A stretch of 20,651 bases of DNA. Source: Thalassiosira profunda. Taxonomy: Eukaryota > Bacillariophyta > Thalassiosirophyceae > Thalassiosirales > Thalassiosiraceae. Where the stretch lies: assembly GCA_036939355.1 (NCBI GenBank), contig JALLAP010000087.1:1-20651 (forward strand). The letters are read 5' to 3'. The notes below the pieces were generated by a model that worked only from the letters and a program-made list of their open reading frames with translations, was not told where the DNA came from and searched no databases. The first letter of the stretch is position 1, and every line of letters starts with the position of its first letter. This document shows positions 9,126 through 17,100 of the stretch, piece by piece. The translations under genes and the position numbers were made by a program.

Positions 9126-12100
9126 GGGGGGGTGCAGACTCCCTGGGCGAGCCTGGGCCTCGCCGCCGCCCTTGCCTCGTCGGCGGCTTGGATTCATTGC
9201 AAGATCTTTTACAAATGGGGCAACACTTGGGGGAGGAATGGGAGGGGGGGGAGGAAGAGGAAGAGAGGGGCTGCCGGATCCCACCCGGACCTGTGCGCAG
9301 AGGCAGACGCTGAGCACTTGGAGGATGACGACGTGCAGTACGATTGCGCGGGGGGCGAGGAGGACGACGTGCAGTTCGATGGCGCAGGGGGCATGGAGGA
9401 GGGCGTGGATGTCGGCCGGGGCTCTACTCCCAACCTGTTGGATCAAGCTGTAGAGCAGCAGCAGCTGTGCCCTCCAACATTTGAGGCCAGCGACGACGTC
9501 AAACCGCGGGCAAGGGATGACAGCGAGGCGGGAGCAGCAGCAGCAACAAAAGCGCCAGCGACAGCGCCAGCACGGCGTCGATCGAAACGGCTTTGCCTCG
9601 ACAAGGGAGGCTGCGCGAACGTTGATGTGGGCGCCGATTTGTTGTTGACGGCAGAGAGGGAGAAATGGAGGAGGCTGGAGGACGTCAACGGAAAACTCAA
9701 CACACTCGCCGGCCTAATGCTCAACGGCAAGCGGCAGTCTGACGAGTACGTGGGCGCCATGGCCATCCTCGCCGAGAACAACCCATTCGGAATGAGTGCC
9801 AGCCAGTTGATGCAGGTGGTGTCGAAAAAGGTTTACGACTACTTGAAACACACAGAAATCCAGGATGAAATTGCTGGCATCGGAGCGAACCCAAGTGCCG
9901 ACGAACTATCGCCGCTAATTGAACGTCGTATGCTGTCTCAGCAGAAGGCCAAGAAGGGGCGCTGGGCGAAGGAGACTGCAGAAAAAGAGGCGGAGAAACA
10001 GCGCATTGCGGCGGCGGAGGAGGAGAAACGCGCAAAGGCCGAGGAAGCGAGACGTGCAAAGGAGAGGGAGGCAAAAGACATGAAGGCAAAGCTCGTTAGA
10101 GAAATGTACGATGGCAGGACCCCGGCCGAGAAGGAGGAGGCGAGGCGCCGGGCCGAGAAGAAGGAGGCGAGGCGTGAGGCCGAGAAGGAGGAGGCGAGGC
10201 GCCGGGCGAAGGAGACTGCAGAAAAAGAGGCGGAGAAACAGCGCATTGCGGCGGCGGAGGAGGAGAAACGCGCAAAGGCCGAGGAAGCGAGACGTGCAAA
10301 GGAGAGGGAGGCAAAAGACATGAAGGCAAAGCTCGTTAGAGAAATGTACGATGGCAGGACCCCGGCCGAGAAGGAGGAGGCGAGGCGCCGGGCCGAGAAG
10401 AAGGAGGCGAGGCGTGAGGCCGAGAAGGAGGAGGCGAGGCGCCGGGCCGAGAGCAACTCCAGTGCAGACTTCGAGGGCGAGCCCGGGGCATACGACGCCG
10501 ATGGCAGCGGCCACAGTGATGGTGGGAAGAGCAAAAAAAGCAAACAAAGCAGCGGCAAAGCGCCCTTGCACGCGGACTCTGCTCGCGACAAGCCACGGAA
10601 AATCGCGACCGAGAAGGAGGTGGTGGAACGCATGTGCAAATTGCTTCATGTCAGAGAGAAGATAGACTCGGCGAGGTCGGAGGAAGAGAGGCAGTTCTAC
10701 AAGGATGCCAGGGCGATATTGGAGAAGGGGCTGCGCCATGCTTTTGCGAATGGCACGTACGACGAGGTGTTTGATGACCTGAAACGGCTCGTCTCTCGCT
10801 CGGGCCCCGGTTTGTACGCTTTGCTGTACTCGATTGGGGTCGCTCTGAAGATTGGCTCGTCCGTCGATCGAAAGGTACGGGCCGACCAGCAGAAGTACAA
10901 GGTGGCTTACGATCTCTGCGACATGGACAAATTGGGCAAGCTGTGCCCCGCTAACTCGGAGGTGGTGACTGCCATCAAAGCGCTGGGGCCTCCGCGACTC
11001 GTCTACCACGAGGATAAAGAAGAACAACGCACAGAAGACATCCAGCGGCAGATTGGAGAGCTTTACGTGGCTAGCTTGTTCGAGACGAGCACGGGCACTG
11101 CCGGAGAGCTCATCACGAGGTGGCCCAGCGAGCGCGTCGACAAAATCACAACTCTCTGCCCTGCCGATTCGTACAGCCCAGAAGATCTTGCGTTCATCAA
11201 AGCGTTCGGGTACGATTTCTTCCTCACGTGGGGGACCTACAAATCCAACCTCCTCAATCGACGCAAAGCAGGAGACGACGTGCTGATGAGACTCCTTCTT
11301 GACCCAACGGATGGAAAGTTTCTTCAGCTGTACATGTTGGAGGGTGCTTTTGGCAAAGAACGGGTGAAGGGCTTCGTGAATGCACTCGAGGATTCGGTCC
11401 GCAGCGAGCAAATGCAAGGCATTGTCGCGGAGCTGCGACCGCTTTTGAAGCAGGCTTTGCAGCAGCTCGAACAGATTGGCGAGATTGCGATGGAGACGGC
11501 CCAGGCGATCAAGGACATCGTCGCCTCCATCAACAAAGACTCAGACGACTACGGCCACCACAAGGCGCCCGGGACGGAGCGCCTTGTCGAAGCGGCAATT
11601 CCGAAGCTGAAGGAGAAGATCGAGGAGTCGGATGGCAATGTTCTCGTGTGGGAGCGGTGCCTCTTTAACGACGTGCAGGACAGCAACAGCGAGGCCTTTG
11701 AGGAGCTCATTCCTCCCGGCAGCGAGAAGGTCGAGTTGGTGGAAGGCGAAGAGCATTTGCTTCGCGTCACCTGCAAAATGCCAGACGGCAAAGCCGTTCG
11801 CCACTTGATCATTCGTTCTCCCTTCCGCGTCTTCGCCGAGGAGACCAGCAAGGAGGCGAGAATCGGCGCCATTGAGGCCTACATGGCGCTGCTGAGCTAC
11901 CTTCGCGCTGGCGGCATCATCACTAGCGAGTACGCGGAAAGCCAAGCACTGATGCTGCGCTCGTTTTTGATGGAATGGGAAGGGCTGGACGGCGACATTG
12001 ACGGCGAGGTGAAAGGCTCGGTTCGGGCCGCGAGGAATCACGCCGTGGGCGAAGGAATGTGTGTTGGTGGCGTTCCGAGGAACCTGAAGGCTGTCTCGCA

Positions 12101-12626
12101 GCTGCTCAAAATTGGATATCAGGAGACGGCGGACTTGCGCTCGAGCCTGGGGCGGGAGCTGTTCGATATTCTCATCACCTGCTTTGGCGTGCCTGCAGGA
12201 CCGAACAATCCAACGCCTCTGGAGGCGGGCTTTCGCTGCGGGGGAGTGATCGAGGCTGGGCACCTTCCGGCAATGGAGTGTCGACACAAGGACTGTGGAG
12301 ACGACGAGCAGCCGCACTTCAGTCTTGTTGGGAAGACGAAGGAAGACTTCCTGCTCCCTGCATTCAAGTGCAAGTGTTGTGCCACATCGACCTATTTGCG
12401 CGAGGTCGAACTCATTTGCCAGCGAATGAAATCCGGAGATCAATCGGTCACTGATGCACAGAGGCAGCGGGCAGAGAAGCGGACGAGAAGAGGCAATGCG
12501 GAGAAGCAGCGGATCGCAGAAGAGTCAGCAGCGGCTATTGCAATCTCGACATCAAGGGCGAAATCAGATAGGGCGAGCGAGATTGCGGCGCAGACATGCA
12601 ATCGGACCCGGTCGCGGCGAAGTTGA
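9111..12626 (+). CDS. Large modular coiled-coil protein with possible GIY-YIG-like segment; family unrecognised
   Basis: Single exon, 1171 residues from the first ATG. A short hydrophobic patch (WASLGLAAALASSAAW) is followed by RKRKRG, an acidic stretch with the repeated unit DDVQ(Y/F)D.AGG, and a basic RRRSKRL that could be a nuclear signal. Residues 193-246 (9687-9848) form a module that recurs three times in the gene at 19352-20651, followed by IGANPS at 257 and a PLIERRM pattern. Residues about 285-444 are a Glu/Arg/Lys/Ala coiled coil made of a perfect 80-residue duplication. Near residue 566 the order GLY, ten residues, KIGSS, then Arg resembles GIY-YIG nuclease motifs, but the Glu is not assignable by eye. 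A C-terminal Cys/His cluster (ECRHKDCG, then FKCKCC) could bind metal. The residues between are unrecognised. The start is uncertain. No transposase or polymerase motif is seen. The gene is convincing because the frame stays open for 3.5 kb and shares modules with a second gene. Confidence 0.72.
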   Translation: MHECIGGVQTPWASLGLAAALASSAAWIHCKIFYKWGNTWGRNGRGGRKRKRGAAGSHPDLCAEADAEHLEDDDVQYDCAGGEEDDVQFDGAGGMEEGVDVGRGSTPNLLDQAVEQQQLCPPTFEASDDVKPRARDDSEAGAAAATKAPATAPARRRSKRLCLDKGGCANVDVGADLLLTAEREKWRRLEDVNGKLNTLAGLMLNGKRQSDEYVGAMAILAENNPFGMSASQLMQVVSKKVYDYLKHTEIQDEIAGIGANPSADELSPLIERRMLSQQKAKKGRWAKETAEKEAEKQRIAAAEEEKRAKAEEARRAKEREAKDMKAKLVREMYDGRTPAEKEEARRRAEKKEARREAEKEEARRRAKETAEKEAEKQRIAAAEEEKRAKAEEARRAKEREAKDMKAKLVREMYDGRTPAEKEEARRRAEKKEARREAEKEEARRRAESNSSADFEGEPGAYDADGSGHSDGGKSKKSKQSSGKAPLHADSARDKPRKIATEKEVVERMCKLLHVREKIDSARSEEERQFYKDARAILEKGLRHAFANGTYDEVFDDLKRLVSRSGPGLYALLYSIGVALKIGSSVDRKVRADQQKYKVAYDLCDMDKLGKLCPANSEVVTAIKALGPPRLVYHEDKEEQRTEDIQRQIGELYVASLFETSTGTAGELITRWPSERVDKITTLCPADSYSPEDLAFIKAFGYDFFLTWGTYKSNLLNRRKAGDDVLMRLLLDPTDGKFLQLYMLEGAFGKERVKGFVNALEDSVRSEQMQGIVAELRPLLKQALQQLEQIGEIAMETAQAIKDIVASINKDSDDYGHHKAPGTERLVEAAIPKLKEKIEESDGNVLVWERCLFNDVQDSNSEAFEELIPPGSEKVELVEGEEHLLRVTCKMPDGKAVRHLIIRSPFRVFAEETSKEARIGAIEAYMALLSYLRAGGIITSEYAESQALMLRSFLMEWEGLDGDIDGEVKGSVRAARNHAVGEGMCVGGVPRNLKAVSQLLKIGYQETADLRSSLGRELFDILITCFGVPAGPNNPTPLEAGFRCGGVIEAGHLPAMECRHKDCGDDEQPHFSLVGKTKEDFLLPAFKCKCCATSTYLREVELICQRMKSGDQSVTDAQRQRAEKRTRRGNAEKQRIAEESAAAIAISTSRAKSDRASEIAAQTCNRTRSRRS
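9964..10447 (+). repeat. Perfect 240-bp tandem duplication
   Basis: Bases 9964-10207 are identical to 10204-10447 at an offset of exactly 240 bp, so two full copies lie head to tail without a mismatch. Since 240 is a multiple of three, the frame is kept and the coiled coil gains 80 residues. Perfect nucleotide identity points to a very recent duplication, gene conversion or an assembly effect. Confidence 0.95.
10125..10445 (+). repeat. Nested 27-bp minisatellite, three copies per 240-bp unit
   Basis: Units of 27 bp begin at 10125, 10152 and 10179, and again at 10365, 10392 and 10419. Each starts GCCGAGAAG and encodes nine residues of the type AEKEEARRR; the middle copy is AEKKEARRE. The last unit of the first set ends where the second 240-bp copy begins, so misalignment between these units is a plausible origin of the larger duplication. 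Confidence 0.85.
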
Positions 12627-12730
12627 GCTGAGGTCGAAAGCCTCGTCCCGATCTTCAGCCTACGTTAAAGGAATTAGTACCGTTTTGTCTCTACCAAGGA
12701 ATCAGTATTGAATGTAGAGGTACCTAGCTT

Positions 12731-12740
12731 TGTACGTACA
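12731..12740. promoter_or_regulatory. Palindrome TGTACGTACA upstream of NIT2
   Basis: A perfect 10-bp palindrome with two GTAC cores lies about 100 bp before the NIT2 start at 12840; a third GTAC occurs at about 12720. GTAC is the core of SBP-domain factor sites in green algae and plants, but whether such factors act here is unknown. An alternating GC run follows at about 12766-12779. Confidence 0.25.
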
Positions 12741-12839
12741 GGGGCACATCAAACTCGAAGGCGGCCCGCGCGCGCGCGCTCTCCCCGCCCCTATCGCCTC
12801 ACCTCCAACCAAGCGCTCCCTCCCCTAGCACACCATCCC

Positions 12840-14069
12840 ATGCTCGTGACGAAACGCGCCGTGCAAGCGTTGTGCGTCGCCTCATCTCTGCGCAGCGCCA
12901 TCTGCAGGGGCGTAGGTGCCGTCGTCCCCCCGAGAGAACTGCAAGGGACTTCGTTGCAATTGCAATCGTCCGGGAGACATCACTCCTCGTCGACATCATT
13001 TTCAGCCAGGCGATCGCCCACTTTGGCCTTCGCCTCGCCCTCGGCAATTAGTTTATCCAATATCAAACAATCTGCAATTGGAGCCAAATCATTCGTGAGA
13101 ATGACATCCTCGGCATCACCCACCGGCGATATACATCAAGTCCAGAACCGGGTGGCCCTGCTCCAGCTGCCCGTCACGCCCGACAAACATCAAAACCTCC
13201 AAACCGCCAAGGACTACGTCGCCAAGGCACACGCTGCCGGTGCCCGTCTCTGTGTATTGCCCGAGATATGGAACAGTCCCTACGCCACTTCTGCATTTCC
13301 CGAGTACGCCGAGACATTGCCTGAAGTGGGGGATTCGCTGGCAAATATTGGTGGGGAAGGGTGGGGCGTGTCTTCCACCACGCTGATGGAGCTGGCGAAG
13401 GCGACGAACATGTACATTGTAGGAGGATCGATACCCGAGACTTGTTCGGGAAATATCTACAATACTTGCTTAGTGGTGGACCCCTCGGGCATAATTATTG
13501 CAAAGCACCGCAAGGTGCATCTGTTTGATGTTGACGTTCCAGGTGGCATACGGTTCAAGGAGAGCGAGACGCTCAGTGCGGGAGAGGGGACGACATACTT
13601 TGACGCGGATGCAAACGCGGAGGGTGGATTGGGACGCGTCGGCCTCGGGATCTGCTACGACATTCGCTTTCCCGAGTACGCCCTGCTGTTGACGCAGACA
13701 TATGGATGCAAAGTGCTGGTGTACCCGGGCGCGTTCAATCTGACGACGGGCCCGGCGCATTGGGAGCTGCTGCAGCGCGCCCGCGCCGTGGACGGGCAGT
13801 GCTTTGTGTTGACGGCGAGCCCGGCGCGAATGCCGCCTCCGGTTGAGGACTCGGACGCGAAATATCCCTATTACGCCGCTTGGGGACACTCGACGGCCGT
13901 TTCGCCTTGGGGAGAGGTTGTGGCGACCTGCGACGAGCAGCCGACGATGGTTTTGGCCGATCTGGACATGAACAAAGTGGACGAGATGCGAATGGCAATA
14001 CCAACGATGGCGCAGAAGAGGCACGATTTGTACAAGCTGGTCGAGGGCAACGATACCGACACCAAATAA
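12840..14069 (+). CDS. NIT2: Omega-amidase NIT2 (nitrilase superfamily) with N-terminal presequence
   Basis: Hydrolyses alpha-ketoglutaramate and alpha-ketosuccinamate to their keto acids and ammonia, completing the glutamine transaminase route. Single exon, 409 residues from 12840. The nitrilase triad is visible: Glu in LPEIWNSPY, Lys in KHRKVHLFDVDVPG, Cys in GLGICYDIRFPE. The segments GGSIPE, VYPGAFNLTTGPAHWELLQRARAVD, ASPAR and WGHSTAVSPWGEV are near-identical to animal NIT2, so the call is firm. The enzyme core begins near 13101 (MTSSASP), giving 322 residues when started there. The preceding 87 residues lack acidic residues over the first 30 and are rich in Arg, Ser and Ala (MLVTKRAVQALCVASSLRSA), as in a mitochondrial presequence. 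The earlier in-frame ATG at 12708 lies in promoter-like DNA and is less likely. Both 12840 and 13101 could be used for organellar and cytosolic forms. Confidence 0.93.
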   Translation: MLVTKRAVQALCVASSLRSAICRGVGAVVPPRELQGTSLQLQSSGRHHSSSTSFSARRSPTLAFASPSAISLSNIKQSAIGAKSFVRMTSSASPTGDIHQVQNRVALLQLPVTPDKHQNLQTAKDYVAKAHAAGARLCVLPEIWNSPYATSAFPEYAETLPEVGDSLANIGGEGWGVSSTTLMELAKATNMYIVGGSIPETCSGNIYNTCLVVDPSGIIIAKHRKVHLFDVDVPGGIRFKESETLSAGEGTTYFDADANAEGGLGRVGLGICYDIRFPEYALLLTQTYGCKVLVYPGAFNLTTGPAHWELLQRARAVDGQCFVLTASPARMPPPVEDSDAKYPYYAAWGHSTAVSPWGEVVATCDEQPTMVLADLDMNKVDEMRMAIPTMAQKRHDLYKLVEGNDTDTK

Positions 14070-14165
14070 AAAGGATCGCCAGAGCTTCAGTCTCGCAAGA
14101 GGTGATGTAACACTTGATTTATCAATACCGAGATTGGAACTGCGACACCCAAGCGCGACGAATGC

Positions 14166-17100
14166 TCAGCGCTTCGTCCACACTATGAACCGCACGGCAA
14201 TGAGCTTGAACAGCTCGATTGCAAAGATGAAGACGGCCACTGAGAACATGCAGTACCACCATTTGTAGGGCGCCGTGAAGCCATCCTCGCCGAGATCCGC
14301 CCATCCAAAGACGTAGAGGATCAGCTCCCCAGGGATATTAATGCCATTCTCGATCACATCGAAGATGACCCCGGCGATGCCGAACAGGTCGTTGACGATG
14401 TTTGTGATCTCGTTCACCGCGTCCTGGGGCAACAGCGCACCGGCGAGGCAGAGCACCAAGTCGAGGCTGTTGTCCTTGTCCTGTTCGGGAATGCTTTCAT
14501 CCGGAGTCTGGCCCGGGAACTGCAGCAGCCGCCGGTGGGTAGAGATGTGCGGTAACGTGGCTTCCAGCGACACATCACTTGGCTCCAGCTCTGGAACAGG
14601 CGCCAGAACACTCTTCACGTGCTGTTCGATGTCATCGCCAGGAAGGAAGCACTTTCCAAGCGCCGTGACGTTCGCAGTCTCCATGACGGCACCGAACTGA
14701 GTGGAACAGGGCGGATCCGAAAAGAGACCGCTGAACAGATAGCAATCGACGAAACCGGCCGAGAGATCTTTTCCTTCATCGGCAAAGCAGCCGCTGTTTA
14801 CAGTGCACTCAATCAGAGCAGGCAGATTTCCACTATCTGGATTGGTACCTTCAGGAGCTTCCGTCACCAGCTCGAGAATGCTCGAGAGCTGTTCCTTCTC
14901 GGTGGCGGTGCCTCCGTCGAAAACAAACAAGTTATCAAAGGCCACTCGCTCCATGCCTTCCGCCAGTTGCAACGCCTCTCCTCCAAGTATCTTTCCAATA
15001 TCCAAGTGATAGTCACTACCGGCTAACTCGTTGGTCACGAGGCCTTGAAGAATGTAGTGGAAGAGGTTGGCCCAGTAGGCCCACTTCCAACCGTCGGGCA
15101 TCGAGTTGTACGTGATCAAGAACCCCATTAAGATCACGCTCAGCATCACACTGAGCCCTCCGAGCCCGTTCGCACTCTCTTCATTTGGAGTTGCCAATGC
15201 GTAGAGTTGTCCCATTGATTGGATGACCCAGTTTGCACCAAAGAGCATCAGGATGAAGTATCCGATTTCGCCTCCACCCATCTTGAATCCCACCATGAAG
15301 TAGAAAGCGACAAACATCAGAAGGCAGTTGGCTGCGTGGAAAGGCTGATCGGCAAGAAGCTGGCCCAAGCCGTAGGAGATGCGACCGTAGCATCCGCTCA
15401 CGGTTTCTCGATACAGCACTGCCCGATCTTCCACCAAAGGGACGACGGTCGCCTGCATGGGAATGACGAGGACGAATACCAGGAAGAAGATGGCTCCAAT
15501 GGAAAACACTGCTCCCTGAAGCTGGGACTTGTCGCCAAAGAATAAGATTCCGAGGAAGAACGACACGACGATGGACGCGGTCATCCTCATGAAGCAGTAC
15601 GACGGGTTGCGCCACTGAACGATCATTTGTCGCNGACACGACGATGGACGCGGTCATCCTCATGAAGCAGTACGACGGGTTGCGCCACTGAACGATCATT
15701 TGTCGCTTGGTCAGTAGCCAAAGCTCTGCCAACGGCTTGTTGGGACGCTCGCTCGCAATCGAAGGCGGATCAGAACCTCTACTCTTTTCAATCTCATCGA
15801 AGATGCTCTTCAATAGCGCTTTGTTCAGATCGGATCCATCGAAAGCAGCCTGGGCGTCGTCCGGAGTCATGCGAGCGAGGACAGCCAGGCAAAAGTCCGC
15901 AGGGTTGCAAGTCTCTGGCACGGGCTTGTCTGCAAGGGTGCCAAAGTGCTCGAGCAACGGGGCCCCAGATTCACCCATGTAACACAATTTGCCGCCCTTG
16001 GTAAGCAGTAGAACGTCGTCGAAGGCCGAGAAGATACTTTTGGACGGCTGGTGGATGGTGGCAACGGTGATGAGCCCCATGGCGTCCGTGGCCTGCCTCA
16101 CGGCATTCATCACGAGAGCTGCTGCATTCGTCCCAAGGCCCGTGGTTGGCTCGTCCAAGAAGAGAATCTTGGGTAGGGCAACGAGCTCCACGGCGATGGT
16201 GACGCGCTTTCGGGCATGCTTGGGCAGTCCCTCTCCATCCTTCTCTCGACCTATGATGTGGTCTTGCCAGTCTTTGAGGTCCATGAGCTTCAGAACTCGG
16301 TTGATCACAGCCGTCTTGTCATGGTGCTTCGGGAGCCTACAGTTGGCCGTAAATCGTAGCGTCTCGAGCACCGACAGGTAGGGATTGAGAATGTCTTGCT
16401 GTTCGGCGTATCCTGAAANCCGTAAATCGTAGCGTCTCGAGCACCGACAGGTAGGGATTGAGAATGTCTTGCTGTTCGGCGTATCCTGAAATCTTCTTCC
16501 ACGTCGCCGGATCCTTGAGTCGCCCATCTAAGAGGATGTCGCCAGTAATAGTACCACCCGTCTTGTATCCAGCGATGACGTCGAGTAGCGTGGTCTTGCC
16601 TGCGCCGCTGGTTCCCATTAGGCACGTCATACGGCCGCGACGAAAGTGCACGTCGACGTGATCAAGCAGCTGGATGGTGCTCGCTGCCGGTGCATCGTCC
16701 TCGATGGAAGCATCGCTCCTCATTGAGAGCGTAACGTCCTTTCCCGCCAACTTCACAGTGATCTTCCTGATGAGCTTTCGAATGTTGATGCCCGCCGTCT
16801 TCTTCTTCAGCGGCACTACGTAGCTGATGTTGCGGGCGATCAGCGACGAAGGCCACTGAGACTCATCACTGCTGCCTCCTTCCTGAATGCCTTCTTCGCC
16901 TTGGCTAGCTCCGAGTCCAAACGATTTCTTCACGGTCGATTGTGGACGACGTATCTGATGGTGGTACCACGCCCTCGTCCTCTCGATGAAGATGAAACCG
17001 AGCGCATCATAAAACAGCGCAAACAGGAACACCATGAAGATGTCGAATACCTTGAGGCCCGTCGTGCCGGCAAAGTCCGAACGGGGAAGGTTGTACCCAT

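Noticed and set aside
8587..9453. Pro-rich open frame in the divergent intergenic region
   Set aside because: Its composition follows the C-rich DNA, it overlaps the convincing downstream gene in another frame, and it has no domain.
9915..11417. 500-codon minus-strand open frame inside the large modular gene
   Set aside because: It contains the reverse image of the 240-bp repeat and Leu/Pro/Arg-rich low-complexity protein; the plus frame shares modules with a second gene and is the coding one.
9111..12626. Large modular gene as a transposon or retroelement ORF
   Set aside because: No reverse transcriptase, integrase or transposase motif, no terminal repeats or target-site duplication seen at the gene ends.
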